Assembly: GCF_027409185.1 (NCBI RefSeq)
Contig: NC_084462.1
Location: forward strand, 22,481,577 to 22,545,576
Length of the DNA: 64,000 nt
Source: Cynocephalus volans
Lineage: Eukaryota > Chordata > Mammalia > Dermoptera > Cynocephalidae
Direction: 5' to 3'
Part shown: positions 11,594 through 23,400 of the stretch, one piece after another
Numbering within the stretch: the stretch's first letter is position 1
Layout: each line of letters opens with the position of its first letter
The notes under the pieces: model-generated
The model's database searches: none
Seen by the model: the letters and a program-made list of their open reading frames with translations, nothing else
Told to the model about the DNA's origin: nothing
Made by a program: the position numbers and the translations under genes

Positions 11594-12039
11594 TGTGTCT
11601 TGGGTTGAATAGTGTCCCCAGAAGTCATGCCCACCCAGAATCTCAGAACATGACCTTGCTTGCAAACAGGGTCTTTGCAGATATAACTGGTCACGGATCT
11701 TGGGATAAGGTCACCCTGGATTTAGGGTTGGCCCTAGATCCAATGGCTGATGTCTTCATAAGAGAAAGGTGATGGAGCCCAGAGACACAGAGCAAAAAAC
11801 CATGTGAGGAGGGAGGAAGAGACTGGAGTGACACATCTATGAGCCAAGGAACGCCAAGGATTGCCAGTGACAACCAGAAGCTGGAGCAGATTTATGCTCA
11901 TAGCCTCTAGGGGGAAACAACCCTGCTGACACCTTGATTTTGGACTCCTGGCCTCCAAAACTGTGAGAGAGTAAATTCTTGTTGTTTAGGCCACCCAGTG
12001 GGTGGTGCTTTGTTGTGGCAGCCCTAGCAAATTAATACA
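11594..12039 (+). mobile_element. MLT1-type LTR, diverged subfamily
   Basis: It starts TGTGTCTTGGGTTGAATAG and ends 'GGCAGCCCTAGCAAATTAAT' plus ACA. The 'GGACTCCTGGCCTCCAAAAC' tail and 'TTGTTGTTTAGGCCACCCAG' are the conserved 3' part. It is more diverged than the MLT1A-like copies. Confidence 0.8.
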
Positions 12040-13728
12040 GCTTGTGCAAGGGTCTAAGAGAAGGCCTGCGGGGTGGGAAGGAGGTGGGCAGAGGGTAACA
12101 GGAGGGGCTGGGCTTATTCTAAGAGCGATGGAGGAACGGGTGGGCCAGAGAAATCTGTGGTCCAGCTGACACTGTTAGAGGTCACTGCACACAGGGTGCA
12201 GCAGGGAGACCAGGAAGGTGGCTCTGCAGCCCCCCAGGGAGAGGATGGGGCCAGCAGAGACCATCGTGGATGGATTTGGGGTATATTCTAGAAATAGAGT
12301 TGGTAGGACTAGCCGACAGATTGCACGTCAGAGGGTAAAAGCAGAAGAATCGAAACCTACAGGATGTTTAGCTTGAACACCCCACGGATGTGAGGTGAGG
12401 TCTCCTGGGATGGGGTAGATTCGAGCTCAGAGGTCGGGCCTGGTGGGGAAGACTGGAGTCCAGTTCTGGACAGGCAGAGGTCAAAGAGAAAGACCAACAT
12501 ACCCACTGGGGGCTTGGGGGTACAGTGTGAGCTAGAGACAATGATTAGGGGTCGTTTAGATGGAAAGTAAACTGTAGGGGGACCCGATGGGCTTTTCGAA
12601 AAGAGATTCATGACATGTCAAATGCAGGCTTAAACCAGGTATGTGTGTTTTCCAAGTTTTGATGCAAAAGTCGTGCCAGAGAAGATCAGAAGTGCCCTGA
12701 GCCTTGCAGGTGTCCAAAGCCTTTCCTGTTGCAGATGAGGAGGCTGAGAGCGATGTTCTACCATCAGGCAACCCAGCAGAGGCTAGGATGGAGCTGCCCT
12801 CCCCGCCAGGTCCTCCCCCACCCTCCTGCCTTCTCCTAAGCCCTGCTTTCACTGGGTCACGTCCCTGCCACCATCTGAGGGTCTTGTTCAGTGCTTTATC
12901 CCATCACTCCCAGAGGCCCACTCTGTGCCACCTGCATGTGTACAGATGCCCACATGCACATACACATATGCATGCACATGCATGCACACGCACACATGCA
13001 CATGTGTGCAGCTCACAGAGAAGAGCAGCACAAGGTGGTCAGTGGAGGGAGGAGAAATAGAGGGACTGACCATGTCACAGTAGTGGAAACCCAGACCAAA
13101 GGAGGGAGCAGCAGCGTCCAGAGCAGAGGCGGCAGCAGTAGAACCAAGTGGTTAGCGCACCCTGGATCCCCAATGGCCGCCCTGTTTTCCCCAGGGTCCT
13201 CATGCAGAGGGCGAGCCCGTGGCCTTCTGGGAGTTCCAGGGGTCCTGAGCAGGTGGTGCAAGGGACTGAAGGCCCTGGTGAGCAGAAGGCAGCACTGCCA
13301 GGGGCCAGCAGGGACCACGGCCAGGCTTTCCTGCTCCTGAATGGGCCAGTGTCACCAACACTGGGCACAAAATAGGTCATAAAAATGCCTGTAGAATGAG
13401 GAGTCACTGAGAAAATTTTCCTCACCAATGAGAAGCTGGCCCCGGGTGCCCACCAGGGCGGGGTGCTGTGAGTCTCACACGGATCTGGCAAGAAGCCGGA
13501 GAGGGAGCCAGGCCTGGGAAGCGGGTTGGCAGCTCCCCGCATTCTCACCTCACACTTGTTCCTGCAGCATCTTCCAGTTTCAGTCTCGATAGCAGCCCTT
13601 GTCATGGGCTGCAAGCTTGGAGAGAGGGTCATGTGTCCAGTATCAGCTGGATCCCTGGTGCTTTCTGGGTGCCTCCCGAACGTTCTCTGAATGAATGCCT
13701 GGAAAATGCACCCATTCTCTCTCTGCTA
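12040..13728. other. Intergenic, no gene recognised
   Basis: It holds a CA/TG-rich low-complexity tract at about 12935-13010. Open frames up to 185 codons here have no recognisable relatives and no splice or coding support. Confidence 0.45.
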
Positions 13729-13898
13729 TGGTTTGAATGTTCCCTCCAAAGCTATCCTGAAACTTGATCTGCATTGTAAAAGTATTAAAAGGGTGGGAAA
13801 TACAACTGTGGTATTTGAAAGGCAGGGCCTTTAAGAGGTGATTAGATTGTGAGGCCTGTGCCCTCATGAATGGATTAATCCATTCATGAAGTAATGGC
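13729..13898 (+). mobile_element. Truncated MST-type (MaLR) LTR
   Basis: Only the 5' half is present: GCTATGGTTTGAATGTTCCC, then 'CAGGGCCTTTAAGAGGTGAT' and 'CCCTCATGAATGGATTAATC'. It runs straight into L1 sequence. Confidence 0.7.
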
Positions 13899-13974
13899 TC
13901 TTCTGGACATTTCATGTACATGGAATCATGCAATATGTGACCTTTTGTGTCTGGTTTTTCTCACTTAGCATAAT

Positions 13975-14077
13975 TTTTTGTTTTGTCTTTTTAAAAAAGA
14001 TGACCAGTAAGGAGATCTTAACCCTTGACTTGGTGTTATCAGCACCACACTCTCCCAAGTGAGTCACGGGCTGGCCC
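13975..14077 (-). mobile_element. Short CYN-like tRNA-Ile SINE with a deleted middle
   Basis: It has the tail-side block GATGACCAGTAAGGAGATC and the head-side 'CTCTCCCAAGTGAGTCACGG' joined directly, so the two-unit element has lost its centre or is a one-unit form. AGCATA-type repeats flank it. Confidence 0.75.
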
Positions 14078-14464
14078 AGCATATTTTTGGAGGTTCATCC
14101 ATGTTGTAGCATGTGTCCGTGCTTCTTTCCTTTTTATGGCTGAATGACACTCCATTGTATGGATAGACCACATTTTGTTCACCCATTTGTCAGTTGATGG
14201 ACATCTGGGTTTCCACATTTTTGGCTATTGTGATCAGTGCTGCTATGGACATTCGTGAACAAGTATCTGTATAAGTACCTGATTTTAATTCATCAGCGTA
14301 TGAACCCAAGAGTGGAACTCCTTAGTCATACCGTATTTATATGTGTAACTCTTTGGGAACTGCAGCTGCACCATTTAACATCCCCACCAGCAATGTACAA
14401 GGGTCCCTATTTCTCCACATCCTCACCAGCACTTGTTATTTTGGTTTTTGTTGTTTTGGTTTTT

Positions 14465-14630
14465 GTTTCGTTTTTAAAAGATGACCAGTAAGGGGATCTT
14501 AACCCTTGACTTGGTGTTGTCAGCACCACGCTCACCCAGTGAGCGAACCGGCCATCCCTATATGGGATCCGAACCCGTGGCCTTGGTGTTATCAGCACCG
14601 CACTCTCCCGAGTGAGCCACGGGCCGGCCC
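14465..14630 (-). mobile_element. CYN-like dimeric tRNA-Ile SINE
   Basis: Read in reverse it is two tRNA-Ile-like units in tandem. The first starts GGGCCGGCCCGTGGCTCAC; the second starts GGCCGGTTCGCTCACTGGG and ends CCGGTCATC before an A-rich tail. Each unit has its own B-box-like motif. Confidence 0.9.
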
Positions 14631-14790
14631 CTGCATTTCCTCAATGACCAATGATGCTGAGCATCTTTTCATGCACTTATTGGCCACTTGCATATCTTCC
14701 TTGGAGAAATGTCTATTCAAGTCCTTTGCCTATTTTTTAATTGGGTTGTCTTTTGGTTGTTGAGTTGTACGAGTTCACTCTTTACATACA

Positions 14791-16087
14791 TTGTGCAGCA
14801 CGAAGAAACTAAATCTGAGACAGACTAAGTGACTTGCCTGAGCTCACGGAGCCAAACTAGAACTCAGATCTCCACCTCCTAACACTACTCCTTTCTCAGC
14901 TGCAATTAGATTATTTTGTGGCTGGAGCTGTTGGCTCCTGAAGAACTGTGGCTGCCTCAGCTACTGGGGAAGAAAAAGAAGTGGCAGAAGAAAGGGGACC
15001 TCCTCTTCTGAAAGGACTTCCCCAGGACCAGAGTCCTGGGAATACCTCCTGTCCAGGAAGGGGCTGAATGTTCTGAAAGCTGATTGCCAGGTTGGCTATT
15101 CTGCCTGTGTGAGAGTGAGCATGCATGTGTGTGGTGTGTGCCTGAGTGTTCACACATGTACACAGGTGTGTGCATGTTTGCAGGTGTTACAGCTGCCAGG
15201 ACACGCCCATCTGTGCCCTTCTGCCCACTTGTTCCCTGGCCAAGGCTGGGAGGAGGAGACTACAGGAAGAGGAGACTGCAGGAAGCGTGGACATGCAAGG
15301 GTTGCCACCTCCTGGAAATTCTGGGTACTGCAGGCAGATGGAACCTGGTCCCCTGGATCCTTAAAGGCCCCCAGAAGGGTTCTTTCCTCTGGCCCATAGA
15401 CAGCAATGACCCCACTGCCCCTAGTGCCCCTGTGGACCTCTCTAGGAAACAGCTACAGGAGCTTGATAACCTTATTGGCACATGAACTCCTCTGAAGTCA
15501 AGTCAAATCCTCTTCTCAGAATAATGTTTTCAAAAGTATAATACAAAATAATAAAAATATAATTTAAAAAAATGGAAATCAATTATACTGAATTACAGGT
15601 ATCAGAATAGCAAGAGTAATACATGCCACCAGGCAGGGTCTGGGCCAGGGGCTCTTAACCTGGAGTGTCCCAACCCCCAAGAGATACATGGAGAGAATTC
15701 ATGAATTTGGATGGGAGAAGTTACGTCTTTATGTTTATGAAACTTTCATTGAATCATTTCCTTCTCTCATAAACATAGGCCAAAAAATGAGTGTTGTTAG
15801 TAGCATCTGTGATGTTGCCATCAATAAAAATCACAAATACCACAACTTTGAAATTACAGTTGTTATTAGACCTGCTGCTGGATCTTACTTAATGACGCAC
15901 ATGTATTACATGTCCAAGTTACTTGGGGACACCTGATCCCACCTCCAGGGACCCCAATCAGCTCCATTTGGTGAACCACAGAACATGCCGGGGATGTCCT
16001 GCTGCATCCAAAAACTGTCCTTGCTGTTTGCAGGGCCCAAGTGTCCATGCATGACAAAGAGACTGGCCACACAGTATATGCTTGGCT
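14791..16087. other. Intergenic DNA just past the TMEM130 3' end
   Basis: 15110-15190 is TG-rich low complexity. About 15655-15910 ('AATTTGGATGGGAGAAGTTA' onward) resembles an old dispersed mammalian repeat that I cannot name with confidence. No gene. Confidence 0.4.
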
Positions 16088-17250
16088 ATATTTAGAGCAC
16101 ACAAGCTTTATTCAGCAATAATGGCGGTATTTCATGAGAATGAGCTGCACGACAGTGTGAATGCTGTTTTCAGCACAGTCTGAGAGCAAAGGGTTACAGC
16201 GACAGAGCTCTGCCCCTAGGTCCTGCCCTTCCCTCTCCAAACAGGCTCAGGCTGCTCCCAGCACATCTGGATGTCTGCACCTGGCCTCATCGTCATCCCC
16301 CTGGACACCTGTGACTTGCCCTCTCCAAATGCTCTGCTGCCCCCAGGTCACAGGCTGGAGGGGAGGGAGTGGGCTGCTTCCTCTGCTCGAGCTCTGTCAG
16401 CCTGCTTTCTTTCTCAAAGCCACCTTGGGAGCAGCTGGGGGGCAAGAATACCACTCCCCATCCCCCACAGGGACCCCAAATCCCCACTGGCTCGACCTCT
16501 TCTGTTGCTGCAAGGGTTTTTCCTCAATGCGAGTTTAACTTCTGGGTTTCAATAAAAGAAGGTGGTATTTATAAAGCACTCTACACTCATAAAGTGTTAG
16601 TTCTGCCCCCACCCAGCCCCCAGAGAGCAGGCAGGGAATAGTGTAGCCTCACGCAGGACAGGACCAGGGAGCTGCAGAGACAGTAAACAGAGGGAAGCCT
16701 GGCCTGGGAGCTGCTGGGCTGAGTGGAGAAGGTCAAACTTCATTCTAGTTCTATTCAAGGTGCACACTGGCAACTGACTTGACAGATAGAGCAAATCACC
16801 TGAGATGCCCGTGTGACACATGGGTGTGTGTGTACACGTGCATGCCCATCTGTGTGTATGACTTTTTGCTATGCATCCTTAACCATTTGTGACCGGTGAT
16901 CTCTTACTAGATCTCTGGCATAGGCAGGGCTGCCCAGGGAGGGAAGTGTGAACCCCTGATGGGCAGGCATGTAAATGTGAGCAGAATGAGTGAGGGACAG
17001 CCAGGCCCACCTGGAGAGAACAGGAGACACATCAAGTGTCAGAGTCCTGCTTGGAGCCTCATCAAAGGTGGCGGGTGGGATGGAGGTGACTGAGAGAGGC
17101 TTGTGGCAGTGGCTGGACTGTATAGATAGACAGACAGCCAGGGTGAACGGCCCCATGCAGACAAACCCCTCCTGCCGTATGGTATGCACCACCCTGCCCA
17201 AGGCTCCAAGTTGGCAGCCAGTGGACACTGAAATGGGGTTGGGGGGTTGC
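16088..17250 (-). other. TMEM130: TMEM130 3' untranslated region
   Basis: This is the continuation of the last exon past the stop, about 1.16 kb to the nearest convincing poly(A) signal. It contains short CA/TG-rich stretches near 16820-16860. The lower end is placed 15-25 bases past the signal and is approximate. Long open frames here on either strand are shadows. Confidence 0.65.
16107..16112 (-). terminator. TMEM130: TMEM130 poly(A) signal AATAAA
   Basis: The plus strand reads TTTATT, so the minus strand carries a canonical AATAAA about 1.14 kb past the TMEM130 stop codon, with GT-rich minus-strand sequence nearby. Other signals were not excluded. Confidence 0.6.
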
Positions 17251-17439
17251 TCACACTGTATAAGTTTTGACAGACTTGTAGAGGGGCGGGAGCAGCCCGT
17301 GGTTCTCACGGACAATTTCCAGGTACTCAGATGGAGTCTCCAGCAAGAAAGGCCCACAGCACATCTGGCAGCAGCACCTGACACCAGAGGGTGGCTCCGG
17401 GTTCTTGTCAGACATGGGGGAAAAGTCAAAATCAGCCAC
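17251..17439 (-). CDS. TMEM130: TMEM130 coding exon 8 (cytosolic tail) and stop
   Basis: The exon starts in phase 0 after ACCATAG|GTGGCT; the first GTG codes V374 and is not a start. It gives residues 374-435 and then TGA (17253-17251). The tail holds the cysteine cluster RCCCQMCC (394-401), two tyrosine-based YxxPhi patterns (Y412-L-E-I and Y427-K-S-V) and ends in Y-T-V. Confidence 0.96.
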   Translation of the reverse strand: MADFDFSPMSDKNPEPPSGVRCCCQMCCGPFLLETPSEYLEIVRENHGLLPPLYKSVKTYTV

Positions 17440-20400
17440 CTATGGTGAACAAAACCCCACGGGTCAATCACCCACCCACAGGAAGCCCCATCAAGTGGCC
17501 TTATGAGCTCAGCCGCCTGGCGGCAGAGTGCACAGAAACACCTTTCTGTGAGAAGGGTGAGTATAGAAGGAGACAGGTCAGATAGGATGACTTCTAAAAT
17601 TGCCAACTAGTAATTTTTCCCAGTCTACAGATGCCTCTTGGGCACATCACCCCAAGCCCCAGGGCCTTGCTCTAACATCAAGACCCGCTTCAGGCATCCT
17701 GGCCTGGCCCCCATGCGTTCTCCAGAGATCATCTCTAGGCAGGGCCCAGTGCTCCAGCCCCCACACTACTGAGCACCCACCTCCACCATGTCCTTTTGCT
17801 GAGTGGCATTCCGCAGAGTCATGTACATGATAAAGGCCAGCATCACAGTGATAAGCGTGGCGCACGGGAAGGCAAAGACAGCAGGTTGGATGCCTGGGAG
17901 TGAGAGAGGTGAAGTCATGGTAGGTAGCTGGTGCTGAAATGCTGGTTCTCAGGAAGTGAGCACAATGGAGAAAAGAATAGTCAACCCCACTAGAGATCTT
18001 TTTTCTCTTATAAACATGCATCCCAACTAGGCACCCCCAACAGGCAAATCCTGGATTTCACAAAAAATAAATTGGGGTATGTAGGGGTTTTAAAATATGT
18101 CCACGGGTTACTTGATAGTAACTTCTAAGAGGGGCAGCTAAATTCCCCACCCCATGAGTGTGGGCTGACTCAGTGAGTAGCTCCTAGTCTACAGTAGATG
18201 ACGGGAGTGACGGTGTATGACCCCCAGGTCTAAGTCATAAAAGACATCACAGATTCCTCCTGCTCTGTTGGGTGATGTGCTTTGAGGAAGAGAAGCCATG
18301 TTGTGGAGATACCCACACAGCCCTGTGACAGGGTGCCCAGGGGATGCTGGGGGCAGCAGGCCATCGATAATGCCCAGAAGGTCAGCCAGGGCCCAGAGTG
18401 GATCACAGCATCTGCTCAGAAGGTCAGTAAGGGACTAAGGCGACTGGAGGGGATGGTGACAGTGTCAAGTGCACCTACAGGACCAACCCTGGGGGCAGGT
18501 GCAGCTGGCATGAGCTCAGGGGCACTGGGAAGAACTCCTACTCCCAGAGAAGAACACTGGACCAGGAGTCTGAAAGCTTGGGTTGGGGCTCAGGCTGGCA
18601 CCCACTCTTATTGCCTCCCCATGCCTTAGTTTATGCTTTTGTAGCATGCAATGTGGGACTGGGTTGAGTATCTAAAAGGCCATCTCTTAGGACTCTGGAA
18701 TCCTTTCTCCTCTATGTAAGGACACACTTTACTGGGGTCCTAAAGTCCCCCATGGAAATAAAGTGTAGAACCTAATGCTGTCACCAGCTCATAAGCCAGT
18801 GGCCAGGCCTGATGATGGTTTGGGGAAGGGTATTCCAAGGGTAAGAGGTTGAGCATCCTTATTAGCTATACGGACTGTACTTTGCACTTTCTGAGCCGCT
18901 CATACTCCCTGGAAGAGTACTCCCTGCACAGCCCTGTGAGTCCCGCAGTTACTATCAAAGGTGCTGGTGTGGGTGGGGGCAGCAGTGCGGGGGCAAGGGT
19001 GATGGTGGTGAAGGAGGGAACACTGCGACTGTGCTGGCTCATTTATGTGGGAGTGTTCATGTGGGGGACACATGTGCTCTTGGGAACATGTGGGAGGGGA
19101 CGCTGACAGCAATGGTGTTGGCAATGGGAGCTGAAGTTGGGGTGATGCCAGGCAGCACAGCATTGAGGCTGGTGGTGGTATGGGTGGTGGTGACTGCAGA
19201 GCCTGGTATTACAGTCTGCTGGTTCTGCCAGTGGTGTTTATAGAAATCAGGGGGACAGGGGTCACTGAGGTGATTTGGTGGGAACACTGCTGGAGCTGTT
19301 GGTATGACAATGATGGTGCTGGAAGAATGGTTACTAGTGTGTCTGGTATGCTGGTGACTGAGCTGGTTGTTATTGCTGGGGGGTGCTGGGGTTGCTGGTG
19401 GTGTGGGCAGAGCTGATGAGTGTTGGAACTGGTGTTGGGAGAGTTGGTTGTTGATGCTATCAGTAGAGTTAGTGGGGTGGTATTGGCAGAGTTGCTCAAT
19501 GGTGGCATTGGTTGTCACTGGTGTCAACAGGGTTATCAGTGGTGCTAGTGTTGGTGGGGTTGGTTGTTGATGACCTCCCTTGGGTGGGTTAGAGCATGCC
19601 AGTCATGGTGGCAGAGGTGACAGGTTTTTGCTGCCTGTGTGGCACTGGAGCAGAAGGTGAGGTGTCACTTACTGGAGGGCCACACCTGGATCCTGTGATA
19701 CTGATGCGTCTTGCTGATGACATTCTCGGCCCGGATGCTGAAGCAGTAGTCCCCAGGATCCCGGAAGGTGTGGGTCAGGTTGTAGGCTGTGCTGGCCACG
19801 GACACCGGCTGGCATTCCCCCTCCTCCAGTGGGAGACACTCGGGCTTGAGACGCCAGCACACACTCAGAGGGGGGCTGCAGGGAAATGGGGGTGGCTTTT
19901 CAAAAATGGCTCAGCTAGGAATATTAACACAGACCAGGAAAGGCCAGGTGGGCGTGAACTTCAGTGTCCTTTCCAGGACAAGGTGCTACACTGTCCTGGC
20001 CCCAGCTTCATACATTCCAGACCAGACAACATGATGATGCAAAAGAGACGGCCCTGGACCCCCAGGGGATCCCAGGCTAGTGAGGCGAACAGAGACACAC
20101 ACACATTGCTTAACAAAGGCAGGGTGAGTATCCCATGGCACAGTGATGTGCTATGAAAGCACGGAGCAGTGAATGGGCACGTTCTTAATGAAGAAGTCAG
20201 GGAAGGTTTCCTGGAGGAGGTGGCGTTTGAGCAGGCTTTTGATAGGTCAGAAAGGGTAAGGGCATTCTGGGTTATCTGCGTGCCATGAACACAGGCTCAG
20301 AAGCTGGAAAATGCAGGTTCTTCTAAGGAATGCTAAACAAGGCTTCCAATTTCACACAACTCCAGGCCCCAAGTAAAACACACACACGCCACCTCAAAGA

Positions 20401-23400
20401 TCTGCCAAACCCAAAGTTTCCTGTTCTCCACATACTAAGCTCCTTCCTCCAAAGCCCCTTGAAAACTTTAGGAGCCACCTCCAGTCCCTAAGTTGCTCCC
20501 TCTGTCTGGCCTTGCATCCCTCCTATGTGTCCTGGTGTGGGGACAAGAGTCCTCCAAGGGCTAGGCCCTGACCACTGACCTCTGCAGTTCTGTCCATCCC
20601 AGTGGTTGCCCTGGTGGGGTGAACACACCCAGCATCTCCGTGTCTCCCCACTTACTAAACACTCAACCCAATGCCATTCTCACCAAGAGCCCGGACCAGG
20701 TCCCACCCACACGGGTAGCTCATGAGAATCCCTTGGGATTGCTCACTTCTGTTTCTCATGGGGTGCCCCAGCCTGCACACAGAACCCTTGGAAGCAGTGG
20801 CACTGTCTGGTTGACTCTTATAACTCCAGCTTCTAGAACAATGCCTGGTGCAAAGCAGACTCTCAACCAACTTCTGCTGGTTGGTACAAGCTCCCAGGGG
20901 CAGGCGGAAGGCCAGAACAGGCTTCCTGGAAGCAGGCATTTCAAGGGGCTTTGGAGGAGGAGTGTTTGAATACGTAAGGGGAAGGGAAGGCAGCTCCAGG
21001 CTAAGAGAACTGCCTGGGAAGAGGCCAGGGGGCTGGAAAACAGGCCCATGTCATCCTCAGAGAGCTTACAAAAGGGGTCCCTACCCTGCCCTTGCCTCAA
21101 TACCCAGGCTGCTGACAGCCTCAAAAGGCCCATCCTTCCTCGCTGGGACCCTGAGAATGGAGCTATGCCCACAGCTCTCCAGCCACGAGGCAGAAGGACA
21201 TGATCCTTCCATAAGGCCCCAGACTTGGGGCCCACCAGGACATGAAGCAGACTTAGGAGCATCTATCCATGTGAGTGGGGCCTGCGGGGCACCCACAGGG
21301 CACTCTGGCTTTCACTCACCTCCCCAGGAAGTTCAAGGTCACTGTCATCTTTTGGAAAGTTTGAATTAGGGTGGGCCCCAAGACTTGAATGCCTCGAAGG
21401 GTTTCTGTAAGGTAGAGAGAACCCCATTAGACCTGGTTGCTGAGGACTGCTGTAACAGGGCTCTCAGGGCCCAGCGCTATGTGACCACTACCCTGTCCTG
21501 TCCTCTGACCCTCTCCCAAGGGAGGGTCACAGATCTTTGCAGGGTACTCCGGGTCCTGCCCTCTCCTGATGGCAGCAGGTGCTGGAGCTGGCTCCCAGGG
21601 AGGAAGTCAGAGAAAGCAGGCAAAGGCTGACTCTCCTGCCCACTGCCACTGTGCCATCCCCTGTGCCACGCAGGAAGCACCACCCCATCAATGAGGACTA
21701 AGAAACTTCCCACAGCTTCCCAAGCACTGGGAGACATGGGTTTGGTGTTCCCACCCTGTGCGGTAGACTGAGGCCTCCCACCCTGTCCGGGTGAGCCTGG
21801 ACCAGAGGCAGATGTTGCCGAACAAGGAGCAGAGGGGACCAGCCAGCTCACAGGAAATGTCTGGTAACAGGCTCAGGCTCTGGGAGTAGGTGGCTGGGTT
21901 CGAATGCCAGCTCTCCCACTGAGCAACCATGTGACCCCCCCTCGGTAGCCTTGGGTGCCCTCTTTGAAGTGGGGATAATGATAGAGACCGATCAGAGGAC
22001 CATGGGGCACAACAAGAAAGGGTGTGCGTCAAGCTCTGCCCAATGCCCACCTGGAGCCACTCTGACCTGCATGCCGTGACCCCACTCTGGAAGCAGCAGC
22101 ATCCGGGGCTCCCCATGGGGCCAGACCCTCCGCCTGTGCCAGCCCAGCTGGAAACTCACCCTGCAGCTTCAGTGAGGCCGAGAAGTCGCCCATCTTCTGC
22201 ACGACGCCCTTGGCAGCATCCGGCTTTGTCTGCTCCCACTCTGCCACCACTTTGAGCTTCACAGTGAAGGTTCCAATAATTGAATAGTTATAATAGACCA
22301 CAGAGTCTTCGGTCACCATCTGGGTCCTGTAAGGTGACAAGGAGGAGAGGGGATGATGATGACAGAAGGTTGTTCCCCTTCCTGTAACTCACAAGTGATT
22401 TGCGTGACTTGGTAGAGTCGGGGCAGCTATACAGTGACATACAGGCTACAAGGAGCACACCTGTCATCACGGCAGCAGCCTTGGAAGCCAGCCAGGACTT
22501 GAGGTCAGCTGGCCTATTTCACAGATGAAGAAACTGAGGCCAGGAAGGGCAAGAAAGGTCCACATCCCTTCCTTTCCTCCCTGTAAGAGGCTCTGATGTG
22601 GATGAGAGGTTCTGTGTCCTCCAAGAAGCACCTGGGACAGACTATTGGTCTCATGCTGCACAGGGGCAAATGGCAGGATTCTCAGCACTGCAGACTGTCA
22701 ATCACCCATGGGTTGCCATGCCAACCACCTGATGCCTTCACCAATGCCAGCACTGCAATCCCTGAGTCACACCAGGCCCACAGTCACCTCTACAGAACTT
22801 GAAAGTGGCTGCTGGTTGTCTTTGTGCTCCTAAATTACAGGTGGGAGAACTCCAGCAACAGGTGCTCTGCTCCCCCTCTCCCCCCAGCCAGGAATCTGGG
22901 AGAGGCCATGTATTAGGGACAGGGATAACGTGGTGAGGGCAGAAGCATGAACTCTGGAGTTAAGACATACCTGGCTTTGAATCTCAGCTCCAGACCTCCT
23001 ATCTATTTAACTCTATGCCTTACTTTTCTCATCTGTAAAGCAGGGCGAACCATACCTCCAGCACAGAGTGTGACATAACATAAAAATTGTGTGAAATAAG
23101 GCTCTTCCCTGCAACTATTGATCCCTTCAAAAGGAAGTCTAATAACAATCAAGAAAAATCACTGCATTGATTGATAATGCTCTTTATATATGAAATTTCT
23201 TAAACCTTTACCTATTATATATATTCCAAATATTCTCTACCAGTTTAACCTTTATCTTTTGATTTGATTTACTTTCACATTCAAATTTTTTATTTGGTAA
23301 TGCCAATCTAGCAAGTTTTTCCTTGGCAGTTCCCATCTTTGTTTTTATTCTTAAAAATACCTTCCCCGTTGTTAAATTATCCAATTGCAAGTGATCACCT

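Larger units (their letters stand above)
13899..14790 (-). mobile_element. L1 LINE fragment, antisense, broken by two SINEs
   Basis: It contains typical reversed ORF2-to-3' end sequence (GGCTGAATGACACTCCATTG; CAGTTGATGGACATCTGGG; 'ACATCCCCACCAGCAATGTA'; GGAGAAATGTCTATTCAAG). SINEs at 13975-14077 and 14465-14630 interrupt it. No open frame remains. Confidence 0.85.

Noticed and set aside
13075-13632. A 185-codon minus frame in intergenic DNA
   Set aside because: No motif, no splice context and no known homologue; likely chance in a GC-rich stretch.
16869-17606. A 245-codon minus frame overlapping the TMEM130 last exon
   Set aside because: It is out of frame with TMEM130 and spans coding exon, intron and 3'UTR; a shadow frame.
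19057-19527. A 156-codon T/S/N/Q-rich frame as a possible TMEM130 alternative exon
   Set aside because: Its composition follows directly from the G/T-rich repeat, and no matching conserved protein or clear splice pair is seen.
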